From Cercis canadensis (taxonomy: Eukaryota > Streptophyta > Magnoliopsida > Fabales > Fabaceae), in assembly GCA_003255065.1 (NCBI GenBank), contig QAOA01001470.1, positions 19,022-83,021 on the forward strand: a DNA stretch of 64,000 nucleotides, given 5' to 3'. The notes beneath the pieces are model-generated. The model was given only the letters and a program-made list of their open reading frames with translations, was not told where the DNA came from and did no database searches. Of the stretch, positions 11,705-24,451 are shown piece after piece. Numbering within the stretch: the stretch's first letter is position 1; the number at the start of each line of letters is the position of its first letter. The position numbers and the translations under genes are program-made.

Positions 11705-14160
11705 TTACAAATTTTTGGCTATGATCACTAACAATTTCTCTTCTTCTGCTAGAAAGACATACTTGAGGTTGTCTGGTAATAGTTTCAGCTCTAGTATAGG
11801 TGGCTGCTGCACAAAAGGAACTAATTTGGTTGGATAAACCAAATCCGCTGTTTGAATCTTAATAACACCTACAATCTCTACACTATGCTCCAAAACAATC
11901 TCATCATATCCCAACAAATCATAAAAGGAAGATGCAGTATTTCCCATGTATTTAGCAATTTCAGAACAAGTGGCATAAATTCCATTGCAATTATCACATC
12001 CAGAACACTCTAGAGTATTTAGAAGTCTTACTATATCAGAAAATTTGGCTACCAAATTAGCATGTATATCATCAACTAGCAAGTCTATTACATCTATTTG
12101 GAAAACTGAATGTTCTTCCAAAAGATGTTTCATGACATCAAATAGGTTGAAACGAATCACATCATCACCAAACTCCATGAAAAGGATACCAGTATGCACA
12201 TCAATTACGGTCTTAGCAGTTTTTAGGAAGGGTCTATCTAAAATCAATAGGGCATGTCCAGATATAAACTCATCTTCCATATTTAACACATAAAAGTTTG
12301 CTGGAAAAATTAAATCGTTTACCCTAACTAAGACATCTTCGAGAAATCCTGCAAGATATGTTGTATTTCTATTGGCAAATTGAATAACTACTCTAGTAGG
12401 CTTTAATTCTCTAATCTGCAAGGATGAATAAATGGACTTGAGCATCAGATTGATTGAAGCACCCAGATCTAGCATGACATTTGTGAATTACTTGTCTCCA
12501 ATGGTGCAGAGAATGGTAAACGTCCCAAGATCCGTGCACTTAGATGGTAGGTTAGGTTGAATCATGGCTGACACGTTTCTTCCCATGCTCACTTTCTCAT
12601 TACCCTTCAGCTTCCACTTGTGGGTACACAAATCTTTCAGGAACTTTGCATACTTGGGAATCTGCTTGATTGCTTCCAAGAGGGGTACATTGACTTCCAC
12701 CTTCTTGAAAGTGTCCATGATCTTTCTGTCCAACTCATGCTCAGCAATCTTCTTGGATTGTGTAACTTGATTGGGAAAGGAAAGAAGAATGTTGGGGGTA
12801 GAGTTCTCTGCCTAGTTCTGAAGGGAGGAATGTTGTGGTTTTAGGACAAATTTCTGGGTTGTAGGGCTTGAATCTTTTTCTTGGACTGTGGAAGGCTGGC
12901 TGGGTTCTGGAGCACTCACTTTCTTGCCACTGCACAAGGTAATGGCACTCACATTGCCTCTCAGATTGGTGACTGTTTGGGAGGGCAATTTTTTAGAACC
13001 TTGAGACTTCAACTCACTGATGGTAGTTGCAAGCTGGCTTATCTGCGTTTCCAAGCTCTGAATGCTAGTCTCAGTCATTTGTTGGAACTGTATGTTATTG
13101 GTGGCCATTTGCTTCACCAAGTCCTTAAATGAAGGCTCAGGTTTTGCACCTGATGGACTTGGCTGGAATGGCTGCCTGTTTGGTTGAAACTGTTGGTTGC
13201 TTGGGCCTGCATTGTATCTAGGCTACTGCGGTTAGTAGGTCTGCTGCTGCTAGTAGGTTTGGCCAGAATTGCCACCATACCTCATATTAGGGTGATCTCT
13301 CTAACCAAGATTGTATGTAGGTGAATAAGGGTTATATCTAGCTGCTGCTGGTAAGGTTTTCCAAGAAAGACGCCAACCATTACTTCATTGTTATCTTGGA
13401 GAGTAGGACACTAATTCGTTAGATGACTGGCTAGGGAGCAAATGTCACATAATTGGGCAGGAGCTAAAACTTGCGCCATGGCCAACTGTCTAACCAGGGA
13501 GGTAAGTTCCTCCAAATGATTCTCCATTCTCTGTTGGTCTACCATCTGCACCTCATTCACTCTCCTAGTTAGGGTAACCATTCGTGTGCCAAATTGTTGT
13601 GCATTAGCTGTCATGTTAGCTATTAATTCTCTTACAGCTGCAAAAGTCTTATCTACCAAGGCACCTCCAGAAGCAGCATCCACCATGCTCCGATCCATAG
13701 GAAGAAGTCCTTCATAAAAGTACTGGATGAGCAACTTATCACTGATTGGTGATGAGGGTAGCTTCCACAAAGTTTTTTGAATCTCTCTCAATACTCATGC
13801 AATGTCTCCCTATTGTTTTTCCTTATGCCACATATGTATTTCCTTATGGCAGTAGCTCTCGAAGCAGGAAAAAAAATTTTCAAGGAAGAACCTCTTCATT
13901 TCATTCCAACAAGTGATGACGACTGACTGCAAGTAGTATAGCCAGTTCTTTGCTGCTCTATCTAATGAGAAAGGAAAGACCTTCAGCTTGATATGCTCTT
14001 CTAGGATTCCTTGCGGTTTCATTGTATAACATATTATATGAAACTCCTTCAAGTGCTTGTGAGGATCCTCACCTACAAGTTCATGAAACTTGGGAAGCAA
14101 GTGTATTAATCTAGATTTTAACTCAAAGTTAGCAGTAAGATTAGGGTATTGAATACACAA
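11705..14160 (-). mobile_element. Element B gag-protease region (fossil)
   Basis: The capsid part (14160-13810) has LIHLLPKFHELVGEDPHKHLKEF and FPFSLDRAAKNWLYYL, matching the A capsid. The block LLIQYFYEGLLPMDRS and the GGALVDKT motif follow (about 13730-13640). The linker has QMATNNIQFQQ and the VSAITL block (13120-12900). The protease carries LDLGASINLM and VLVRVNDLIFPANFY (12475-12290). The most amino-terminal gag residues lie beyond the solo LTR, around 15480-15540. It is a broken copy. Confidence 0.8.
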
Positions 14161-14182
14161 AGGCTGGTAATCATCATCAGGG

Positions 14183-15475
14183 TGATAAGATATTATTTTA
14201 TACTATTTGTTTCCCTTATACTTAGACTTTTAGTATATGTTTCTGCTGATTTCCATAGCCCATAGACGAATTTTGTGGATTTGGACTGGTTGGTGCTTTT
14301 GGATTTTAATTGCATAATTGTTTATTTCTGGCACTGCTTACGTTTTTCACTATATCTTGAGCTACAAATGTCCGATTGATGCGATTTCAGTTTTGTAGAA
14401 AAGCTGACAGAAATTTCTATATTTCATATGAAGAGCCCAGAAGCTGATTCTCAAGTCTGGATAACTGAAATTCGCGTGCAAGCAGTCCAATGTTTCTGCA
14501 TCCGCCCAGCATCGACTTATTCCATTCCTTGGGCCTGCCTATTGGACCAGTACCTGTTTATTGGCCCAACATATGCTATTTGGGCCAGCACACATGTCAC
14601 TAAGGTTTAATCACGTTTTTACCATTAAAGATTTAGGAAACTAGGTTTATTTTGTAATTAGGAAACTATTAGTAAACCTAGAGGAGGCAGCCAGCTAGTA
14701 TTTATTCTTAAGTGTTGAGAAAAATAGAGATCACCACATTATCATCTGAAGTTGCCGCCTCCTATTCCTGAGTTTGAGTTTAGACCTTTGCTTTTTGTTT
14801 AAGCCTTCCATGGAGGGCTAAGTACTTCTGTAATCAATTCAAGAGGAACCAGACTTGTTAATCCAGAGTTCTTGTGCTTCAATCTGGGTTTGATTTAATA
14901 TAATTTGATTGACTGCATCTTCTCATCTTCATGTGATTAAATGGTATTTTAATTGCATGTGTTATATGAATTTAAATCGGTTGATTAAGTTCATCACAGT
15001 AATCAAATTGCTATCATATTTTAAAGGTATTTAATATATGGTTAACTTGGACAATTCGTTTCTTAAATTAATCTGGACTTAGTGATATAGAGCGGTTGCC
15101 TAGATTCTTTATTCCAAGATTAATTGAATCCTGATTGGTAATCGGTAGGAATTCTAAGTGTTACTGTTAGGGGTTCCAGGTAACATTTAACCAAGAATTA
15201 AATCAGATCTAGATAATCTTTAGTGAACAAAGATGGATTAGGGTTTGGTTGCCTGCTTGAGTTGATTATGTTTTCTCTACTTGACTAAATTTTGTTTACT
15301 ACTTTCTGAACTCTTATTATTTTGCATTCAACACAAACCCCCCCTATTCTATTCACGTTGGAGTCTTAGTAGATTAACTGTTCTGGTGAATCCTTAGGAG
15401 ATGACACTGGTTGCATCCTATACTACAATTTAGTTGTAATTAGTATTGTAATTTTGTACGGTTCGGCATCCGTCA
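14183..15475 (+). repeat. Solo LTR F inside the gag of element B
   Basis: A 1293-bp block begins TGATAAGATA and ends CATCCGTCA. It is flanked on both sides by the 5-bp direct repeat CAGGG (14178-14182 and 15476-15480). Gag homology of element B stops at the left repeat and resumes at the right one. There is no internal coding or PBS/PPT pair, so this is one LTR left after LTR-LTR recombination. Orientation is inferred from leader-like text near 14700-14830 and is uncertain. Confidence 0.87.
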
Positions 15476-16117
15476 CAGGGCAACCAACTCCTTAAGAGTT
15501 CTAGCACGCATGTTATTGTTAGTCATATTAACAATAGGACTATCAACTAATCTTCTCCTAGAATTCCTCTACAGGCTATGAAAAGTTTTATTAACTTCGG
15601 AATCCAATTCACTGCAAGAGGACCTAGTTATGCACTAACAGAAACACACAAAATGCATTAAACAGAACACAGAAATGGATAAAAATAGTAACACACAAAA
15701 TGCACTAAACAGAGGCAAAAACATAACAAAGTAAAACTAGTAAAGGTATGTAAACATTTTTAAAAAATATGAGACCACCACAAAATGAAAACTAGGACAA
15801 AATGCAACCCAAAAATCAAATAAAAAATTTCAAAAAAAATGAAAAATGGGTCAAAATAGTGAAATTTGGCCAAAAAGTGAAAAATTCTTGGCAAAGTGAT
15901 CAATTTTGATTTTTAGGCCCTTTTCCTTCAACTGACCAATTTTCTGGTCATTCTGAGTTAAAAAATCCATACCAAATAGTGAAAATTAGCCTAAAATCGC
16001 CAACACAGAGCAACAATAGAGGTGAATCAGGGGATCAATGGAGGGGTTTATGTGGAGGTTAAAAGTTTCATAATATTGATCCAAACTAGAATAATTCCCG
16101 GCAACGACACCAAAATT

Positions 16118-17541
16118 TGATGAGCTGTCGAGGCTAATCAAATTAGTGAATTTATAACATGTTCACCAAAGCTTCTTGTAGCATAAGGTAACACCAAGCA
16201 GAACAATATGACCACCCTAATTAGGGAATCAAATTAGGAATTTTAACTAACAGGGGGTTTGATTTTACAAAATTAATCAACAGAAAGAAATTGAAAGTAG
16301 TAAACCTAATTAAGAAAGTAACCAATCCAGGGCTATAGCTAATCCTGATTTTAATCCATAATTGATTATAAATATTTATTCAGTCATTAACCTAATGCTT
16401 GGCCTTAGAACACATTCAAGAAGCCTGTAAGTGATCTATGAGTCCTCTACTGGATAAGCATCTATAATTTGGTTGATTAGGGTTAATCAAATTAAGCATC
16501 CACTAATCTAAATTAACTTAAAGTCCATAACCCAACCAAGCTTAAACAATCCATCCAAAAGCTTAGAAACATTGTTTAATCTTTACAATCCTCTTTTAAC
16601 ATATAAAATTAAGCAATTATCACATGAACCTTTTAATCCGAATTAAGCAATCCAATTAGAATTAAGCAAAAGGGATGAAAGAAGTTTGATTAATCACTGA
16701 ATAAATAACAATTGATATAGAATCTCATAATTAATAATTAGAATAACCAAAACTTGGATTGATCTAAATGATTAACCCTCCATGAATATGAGTGAATGAT
16801 CTATTATAGAAAAAGCAAAGAAAACTGCTAGAGAGAAAAGAGGCAAGGAAAAATTGTCTAGAATGGAATGTCAAATACATCTGCCTCTTTAATCTACTTG
16901 TAACCCTCTAAAATAATTGTACACTCAGATTAACCTTAGGTTAGAATTAATCTCCTGGGCCTCAGCATTAATCAGGCACTGGTTTGGGCTTAATTGGACC
17001 TGTGATGATAAAGTTAGGCCCATTTAAGTCTTAACAGCTTTCTAGACCCATAAATTGACTTCAAGGGGGAATAGCACCATCAAAACGCCATAGTTTGGAG
17101 AAGTTGTCTTCACAAGAGTTGAAGCTTGGAGTCTTTGCTATCCAATAGTACCAGTTTTAGGTCCAGACGACACCCACAGCCTAAGTTATAATCCAATCTC
17201 TTCATACGGGTTAGGGTCTAGTGACAACATCTATGCTCTGACTTCTAAGCCAAAAATGACCTGTTGGACATCCGAATTAGCTTTGGAGTTCTGAATCAAA
17301 GTTGTAGAGAATTCTCTCAGATTTCCTACAAGGTAAGATTCAAGATTATCAGATCTTTAGAAATGAAGTTATGCCCGAAATATAGAGACAGTTTAAAGTT
17401 CCCAGTAATACTGAAAAACACAATTAAGCCCAATTGGAAGCCAACTAATGAAATGCGGCCCAAGCTCAATCAAATTAGCCCAAAAGAGGTTTAAGAGACT
17501 AAAAATGAGGGTTAATTACTGTATAAAAACTATGTTTATCA
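16118..17541 (-). repeat. 5' LTR of element B, 1424 bp
   Basis: On the minus strand it starts TGATAAACATAG and ends GACAGCTCATCA next to the PBS. It is homologous to 36848-38274 and to the first half of 22997-24451. Its outer end at 17541 abuts family-D LTR sequence. Confidence 0.85.
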
Positions 17542-18332
17542 TGCATTCCCATATTTCATGTCAAAGTTCCCCTAGTTTCTGCTCTGTTTTTTATTTTTGC
17601 TGAGTTTTATCTTGCGGCCCGCTTGCTTATGCATATGTGACTTTTAATTTCCCTATTTTAAGCCATCTAATGTGAGTTCAATGTGAGAGGGAGCTAAATC
17701 CTTGGACCATTAGCAAAATCCTAAGTTGGTTCGGAGGTTTGGAGAGCTCTTCTTTATTTTGATTGCATTTGCCAATTATGTACCTCCACCCCAATTAGTT
17801 GTATCATCATGCATTATATTTAGGGTGTTTTGTTCAAGTTTATAAAATTCATAGGCCTTTCTCTTATCATGGAAAGATAGACGGACATGTCTTATATGAG
17901 ACAGACTTGATCTATCTGACTTAGGCAGAGATAAGCGCTACCTTGAGGGGAGTTTTATACACTCGACGGGAGGAAGGATTTTGGACTCGTTAGAATTCAT
18001 GCATTTCATGTTTATTTACTGTACTTTTATTAGAGAATGTAATTTATTTACGAGAATGAATAAAGGACATATTTTGGCCACATCTTGTTTTATCTTTGCA
18101 TAGCTAATTTAGGGTAACCGTCTTTAGACAGATACTGTGGGATGCCTAACACCTTCCCCATGCATAAATAGGCTCCCAAACCAATATCTGCCATGTAGAC
18201 CATTTAAAAAGAATAAAATAAAAATGTTTCTAATTGTACCATATTTTTTAAAACAATTGGTGGCGACTCCATATTTTGTCTAAAATTTGGTTGACCATTC
18301 GCGTCGCGACCGCCTCTGGGCGCATTGTGACA
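17542..18332 (+). repeat. Family-D LTR, 3' part, copy 1
   Basis: It is homologous to 38710-39249 and to the minus-strand copies at 22384-22996 and 18925-19300. Shared landmarks are the CTATCTGAC...AGCGCTACCTTG block, a TTAGACGGGTGTTGTGGATGCC-like block, the ATTGGTGGCGACTC motif and the end GTTGTGACA. The 5' part is missing because element B's LTR begins at 17541. It is probably a Gypsy Tat-type or non-autonomous long-LTR family; no coding part is present. Confidence 0.7.
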
Positions 18333-18924
18333 GACGGTGAAAGCAAGAAAAGGAAGGGGATCATGAGAGGAGAGAACACTAGAGAGAGAGACTCGAGCTG
18401 GTAAGTAGAGAAGGGGTTGGATTGGAGAGAGAGAGAGACTCGAGATGGTGGGCAGAGAATGGGTTGAACTGAGAGAGGAAGGGATGTAGAGCAAAGCAAG
18501 TTAAGGAGCAAGATGATGGCTCAATTCAGGAGTAGCAGAGAAAAGTCCAAATAAAAGACAAAAAGATTCTCCCTCAAAGGTTAGTTTCAGCCCATTTTCT
18601 TCCTCTCGTATTAGTATGTTATGCTAATTTTTCATTGAAGTGGTGGCTTATCTTCGTTGTTTAATTCCTTAAATTTTCACTTGATTCCCTTAAATTTTTG
18701 TTTCTATTATTTCTCTGTTTGAGTTTTCTGTTTCTCTACTAATTTTCTTCGTTCTTCTTCGAGAACCCTTTGTGATTGGTTGCTAAATGAGCTAAAAATA
18801 ATTGGGGTAAGAGATTTAGTGTATTTGCTAATTGATTCCATTAGTTTTACTTGGTTATTTTGACTTTCCCAGATTTCCCAAATTGAATTAAAGCATGAAT
18901 GTGTTTGAAATAGTTGGTAGTGTG
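18333..18924. other. Intron-like host backbone, segment 1
   Basis: It begins with GA-rich sequence holding two imperfect copies of a block of about 55 bp (AGAGAGAGACTCGAG..., 18380-18480), then T-rich sequence resembling a plant 5' UTR and first intron. No coding frame is supported. It would be continuous with 31172 if the family-D LTR and CACTA element were absent. Confidence 0.45.
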
Positions 18925-21617
18925 TGTCACAACATCACTTTCGGAAGGGTGCTCAACGATGCAATTGCAACAAAAGAAAAGTGTTCAAAATTGGGAAAAA
19001 ATGATTAAATAAAATTGATAGAGTTGCCACCAATTGATTTAAGACACGATTGGATGCCAATAAAAAAAAAGTGTGGTCTTTGTTATTAAAGTTGGGTAAG
19101 AGAGTTAGTTACGCACAGAGAAAGTGTTAGCACACTAAGATACCCGTTCTAGCAAACGGCTACCAATTTAATTTTATATCATCTAAAATTATTGAATAAA
19201 ATTAGTCATTAAATTCATTTTTAAATTAAAAATAAAAATATTTTAAAATTCGTATTTTTAAATGTCTCACATTGTGGTGCATATTGTCAAGAATGACAAA
19301 TGACTATAACATAAGTGAGTAATAGAGTGCCATTATTTTTCTATAACAAAATATACAGCCTATAACAAGCTCAAAATGTTATGGCTTTGTAGATTTGTTC
19401 TTCTTTATTTTTATAAGAAAAATATAACTTTTTACTTTAATTTTTAATTATTAGACCTTGTCGGTACCTTTGGCAAAATCTAAATAGTAAAGCCTCAAGA
19501 GTATTTGGTAGAGATACTGATTGTCGTCACAATCCTATCCCAATCTATTCTATCATAAACAATGTTTAATTCTTTTAAAAAAGATTATAATAAGCGAAGA
19601 ATGTAAAAATAAAATGTTTTAAAAAATACAATAGTTGCAAAATGCATAAAAATAATAGTGATATTGGGTATTTCATAAGTCTCGCTAGCGCTTCTAGCAA
19701 AACAAAGAAAGTATCTCTCACCTCAAGAATGTTAAGAAATATCATCACCATGATTATTCCCTATCTTATTCCGTCATCAGGACTGATTTTATTTGCAAAA
19801 AGGACTAAGTATAATGTAAAATGGCATAAAGTATGTAAAATAAATAAGATAAAAATAAATTAGTGCTATTAAGATAAAATAATAATGATAATAAGAATAA
19901 GCAAAGAACAAATAAATAAAAACTATAAAAATGAATAAATAAATAAAATAAGAAAGAGTCCTAAATAAATAGGACATAAAAATACCCGATTAAAACAAAA
20001 GTCCTAAATAAATAGGACATAAAATAAAATTAAAAAAGCCCAAACTAAATACATAAAGCAATTATGACTTTTAAATATAAGAGAAACACAACAAAAAGAG
20101 AGTCTAACCTAAAGTAAAAGAAAGAATGGCCCAAACCAAATAAGCAAAGTAAAAAAATAAAATAAAACATGCAAATGAGCAGGCCCAACTAGTGGCTACT
20201 AGTGGCCCAAACAAAAAAAATAACAACATGGAACAAAACACTAAAACATAATAAGCCCAAAGTAGGTGAGTCTGGTCCAACAAAATAAAAGCTAATAGCC
20301 CAACCTAAAATGAGCAAAAATCTAATATAGATAAAGCCTAAATGATAGGTCTAGTCTAGCAAAAAGAGACCCAACCAACTAAAAACTAAACTAAAAAAAA
20401 GCAAAAATACACTTAAGTAAATTAATAGCTAAGAAGAAAGGGAAAAAGCTATCAACAGAAAGGAAGAGAGAATGAAGTAACGACTAGAGGGGAAGACAAC
20501 ATAAAACCCCTCGGATCCATGGACTTGGCTTCACTTCTCTACAAACGATGGCAAAGGTAAGGAATTCCTCTCTTAACCTCTCAAAATTTCTCTTTTTCTC
20601 TCCCTCTACATCTCTGTTTATGTCTTTAACTCTAGTTTCTCTTTCTAGAAAGGGAAGAAAAATGGGGATGGGGTGGAGCCACCGTCACTAGAGGTGCCAC
20701 CCCTCTGTATCTCTTCTTGTATTATGTCTCTCTACTTACACCTTAAAATTCTTTTTTTTAGTTTTTGATTCTCTCTCTAGAAATTGGGGATTTGGGGAAG
20801 GGGTGGAACTGCTGCCACTACCGGTGCCAACCCCCTCAACCACTCACTAGTATCGTAAAAAATTACTTCTCTTCTCCAAAATAACAAGTAAGCTCTAGTT
20901 TTTTTTTATTGCTATATTGTATCTGCTAGGTGCTCTATGTGTGATGTGAGTACTGAAAGTACTGAAAGAAAGAAAAAAAAAATGTGAGAATGAGTGAGTA
21001 GAAAATATACTCGATTGAGGTTCCTTCCCTTTCTTCTTCAGAGTTTTTCCCTTCTTTTTTTTCTTCAAAATTTCTACTCTATTTTTTTTTTTTTAAATTT
21101 TTCTTAGTGTGTGTAGAGAAAAATTTGTGTTCTCTGTGTATAATGCCTTCAACTAGGAGCCTATTTATAGGCAAAGAATGTTATTGAAAAGTTTGGATTT
21201 AAATTGAAAAACTCAGATTTTCTTTACTGGTTTTTGGCCGTATATAGGTGAAAGAGCAAAGGTGCAACCGTTGCTGCCATGGGTAGTGGGATGGTGCTGT
21301 TGTGTGAGGTGCTGCTACTGCTGCGTGTACCCGATGACAAGAATTTATTTTATTTTGATTTTTGTGATTTTCTTTAATTTTATTTTTATGTGTAAATTGT
21401 AAATAAAAGTTTTGGATACTTGCTCTAGGATCACATAGTGATCCAATCCTCTAGTGCAAATGGGCCAATACAAGTAGGCTTAGCCCAAGAAAGCACGAAG
21501 GCCCAACCAAACTAAATAAATGGAAAAAAATGATTAAATCAATTAAAACAAAAGTGACTAATATAAAAAATTGAATCTAATCAAACTAAAGTTGACCTAG
21601 ACAAAATTGGGTATCAA
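18925..21617 (-). repeat. Family-D solo LTR, copy 2 (split by CACTA; last 2 bp at 31170-31171)
   Basis: On the minus strand the LTR begins TGTTGATACCCAATTTTGTC and ends GTTGTGACA, about 2.7 kb. Flanking bases are GTGTG at 18920-18924 and GGGTG at 31172-31176, a 4-of-5 target duplication. The ATTGGTGGCGACTC-like motif lies about 95 bp inside its 3' end (19021-19035 in complement). The interior (19200-21200) is A/T-rich and has no supported gene. Confidence 0.75.
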
Positions 21618-21910
21618 CAATACAAGAAAACTGTTTTTTTCTCACAAACAAATTCCATGAGAAATGGAAGAAAAGTTCGTGGGAAACACTATTGTCATGA
21701 AATTTCTCATGGAAATCAAGCCGAGAGAAAAACAAGCGTGACAAAAGGTTTTTCTCACGGACAAATACGACAGTGACAAATTTCTTACGGAGTTTCTCAT
21801 GGATAAACATTTGTTACACGTGAGAAGATCTCACACGTAAGTCCTGGGGTTTCTAACGGATTTCGTCCATGAGAAATTTCTTATGGAAACCTATCCGAGA
21901 GAAATTCCAT
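21618..21910. repeat. CACTA left subterminal repeat zone
   Basis: Multiple copies in both orientations of a short motif (TTTCTCACGG / CCATGAGAAA and variants) fill this stretch directly inside the left terminus. The same motifs recur at 30790-31160 and at 44600-44870. Confidence 0.75.
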
Positions 21911-22383
21911 AATAATTATTTTATTTTATTTTTATTTTTTTGGTCTCAAATGACTAAACATTTAATCAAATTATTAATGAAAATGAAATGAAATAGAATA
22001 AAATTTTAGTTTATCAAGTATATATTTCATGACTTCATGCAATCAGTGGGAGAAATTCTAATCATATGGCATGCACCTAGAATAAATAGGTAAAAATATC
22101 GCTTGGGGAAAGAAAAGATAATTAAACTTGAAGTACCAAAATTAATTGTAGAAAAAAATTAAGCACATACAAATTTCTGTTTGATCATTCTTTCAATTAT
22201 ATTTAACTAGTTTTGACTTCATGTTCTATCCACCGAATTATTAACATTGTTGTTAGTACACAATAAATGCGTATTCAATTATATATTTTCATGCAATCGG
22301 TGGAAGTTATATATTTTTCTTGCACATTCAATCACATCTTGATTTTGACCAAGTCCAGGACAGGACCGAGATCAACTCCTTGT

Positions 22384-22996
22384 TGTTACAACGTACCTGA
22401 AGATCATTACGATGTGAATGATGGATTAAAAAAAAGATTAGTTTTTCAGAAAATCTTAGAGTCACCACCAATTGTATTAAGAAAATGAGAAACAATTAGA
22501 ACACCCCTTTTGAAATATTAAAAAAGTAATTTGCAAACCAGAAAGGGTTAGGATGTCAATTTGTGTGTGAGAAAAGTGTTAGGCACCCCACAACACTTGT
22601 TCAAAGAACAGTTACTATAAACTAATCGTGCAAAATTATTATCGCCAACAATGTATTTTATTATTTGAAAGTAAGTTTACAAAATGCCTAATATAAATGA
22701 ATGAAGATTTGAACAAACTAGAAGCTATGAATATTAAATTGCAAAAATTAAATGTGCAATGCATGATTCTAATAGTTCCTAAGTCCTTCCACTTTGTTTC
22801 CCATACCTCGGTTCCCAAAGCAGCACATATTTACCTAGGGCAAATAGGAGAGGCTACCTAAATAAGGGTCAGATACCCCTATTCCCCCATGACAAGTAAG
22901 GGGCCTATGGACACTAAACGTCTAATCACATTTTTAAATGCAATGCAAGATACATGAGATTATAACAAACAAATTTCTTAGTATCAAAAGAAGAGG
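22384..22996 (-). repeat. Family-D LTR, 3' part, copy 3
   Basis: The reverse complement matches 38710-39249, including the TTAATACAATTGGTGGTGACTC motif and the end CGTTGTAACA. It stops at 22996 where the LTR at 22997 begins; the rest of the D LTR was not found on the other side. It lies within the CACTA element. Confidence 0.68.
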
Positions 22997-24451
22997 TGAT
23001 AAACAGTATTTTTATACAGTAATTAACCCTCCTATTTAGTCTCTTAAACCTTTTTTAGGCTGATTTGATTAGGCTTGGGCCGCATTTCATTAGTTGGTTT
23101 CTAATTGGGCTCAATTGTATTTTTCAACATTACTGAGAACTTCACATTGTCTCTATTTTTTAGGCATAACTTGAGTTCTAGACATCTGATAATCTTGAAT
23201 CTTACCTTGTAGGAAAGCTAAGAGAATTATCTACAACTTTGATTCAGATCTTCAAAGCTAATTCTGATTTCCAATTTTTGGCTTGGAAGTAAGAGCAGAG
23301 ATGGTGTCACTGGACCCTGATCCGTATGAAGAGATTGAACCATAAATTGGGTTGTGAGTGTCTTCTGGACCTGAAACTAGTACCATTAGATAGCTAAGAC
23401 ATAAAGCTTCAACTCTTGTGAAGACCACTTCTCCAAAATGTGGAGTTTTGCTGGTGATATTGCCCATTGAATTCAACTAATGGGTCCAGAGAGTTGTTTA
23501 GAGTTAAATGAGCCTAACTTTCTCATCCTATGCCCAATTAAGCCCAAACCGGGGCCCAATTAAAACTAAGGTCCAAGAGATTAATTTAACCTAGGGGTAA
23601 CCTAGGTGTGCAATTAATTTATGGGGTTTCAAGTAGGTTAAGGAGGCAGACGTTTTTTATATTCTAGACTGGACAATTTTTAGTAGATAGTTTTCTTTAC
23701 CTCTTTTGTTCGTTCTAGAAACTCACTATTCTATTGCTTCCCTTCTCCATTGGAGCTCGGATTTGATGACAATGGAGGAGTAGAACTTTTGTAACCAAGT
23801 TATACTCCTAATTGAGTTCAGTTTGATTTTGAGATTTTGTATTTATTTGATTCAAGTTTAATGCAATTATGTTCTTCTATGAATTTTTGCCTTGCCTTGG
23901 TTTTTATATGGATTATGGAGATTTCTATTGTTCTTATGAATGTTGAGGTATGAAATAGAATTTAGATTGATTGATCTTTAATTTGTTGCATGAATTCAAA
24001 GAAGCTTTGTGCTAATTGATGTTCGGTTTTAGGTTAAACAACTAATTACTAATTCTGTGTGATTGCAAGGATTAATGATGTATGTGGTTAAATCAAATTC
24101 TAAATGATAATTCAGTATGAATACTTAGTTATAATTAGAGATTTCGGTTATGACTAAACTCAATTAACAGTGTTGCATTAAGACTTGATTAATCATGTTC
24201 AATCTAGGATGAATCAAACCAATTCTTGATGGATGTTTAGCTAGGTTACGTTTTTATCAACTGAACTAATCCTAGTTTAATTCTGCAATTTACAATTTGG
24301 TAACATAATTTGTGTTAAAAAATCCTTAGTTTGTAATCTTGAAGTTGTTAATTAGTCATTGCATTCCTTGAGATACTTCTCGGATCATCCCTGTATTGCA
24401 TTCTTTATAAGGGATTTGGTTTAATTTAATTGGATAGCGATAATTCCGATA
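22997..24451 (+). repeat. Chimeric Athila-like solo LTR
   Basis: It starts TGATAAACAGTATT. The first 650 bp or so match the B/C LTR subfamily (17541 downward and 36848 upward), while the last 700 bp match the A LTR subfamily (for example CAATGGAGGAGTAGAA, and GGTTTAATTTAATTGG near the end). There is no PBS, polypurine tract or coding sequence on either side. The flanks AGAGG and AGGAG match only in part, so the target duplication is doubtful and the right end is approximate. Confidence 0.72.

Larger units (their letters stand above)
11578..17541 (-). mobile_element. Element B: 5' half of a second Athila-like element (fossil)
   Basis: Minus-strand order: 5' LTR (16118-17541), tRNA-Asp type PBS (about 16097-16112), leader (15540-16096), gag split by a solo LTR (14183-15475), zinc-knuckle and glutamine-rich linker region (about 13400-12812), and protease with LDLGASIN near 12470. 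It ends in the linker before RT at 11578, where element A begins. The remainder of pol and the 3' LTR are not in the window. The protein blocks are clearly homologous to A but well diverged, and the frames hold several breaks. The LTR belongs to the same subfamily as the C element at 36848-38274. Confidence 0.82.

Noticed and set aside
18265-18280. ATTGGTGGCGACTC as the PBS of family D
   Set aside because: All four copies continue to the same GTTGTGACA end, and flanking near-duplications fit that end better. Kept only as an open question in the findings.
19642-19977. Frames in the family-D LTR as genes
   Set aside because: Low-complexity A-rich DNA with Ile/Lys/Tyr-rich translation; no codon bias or domain.
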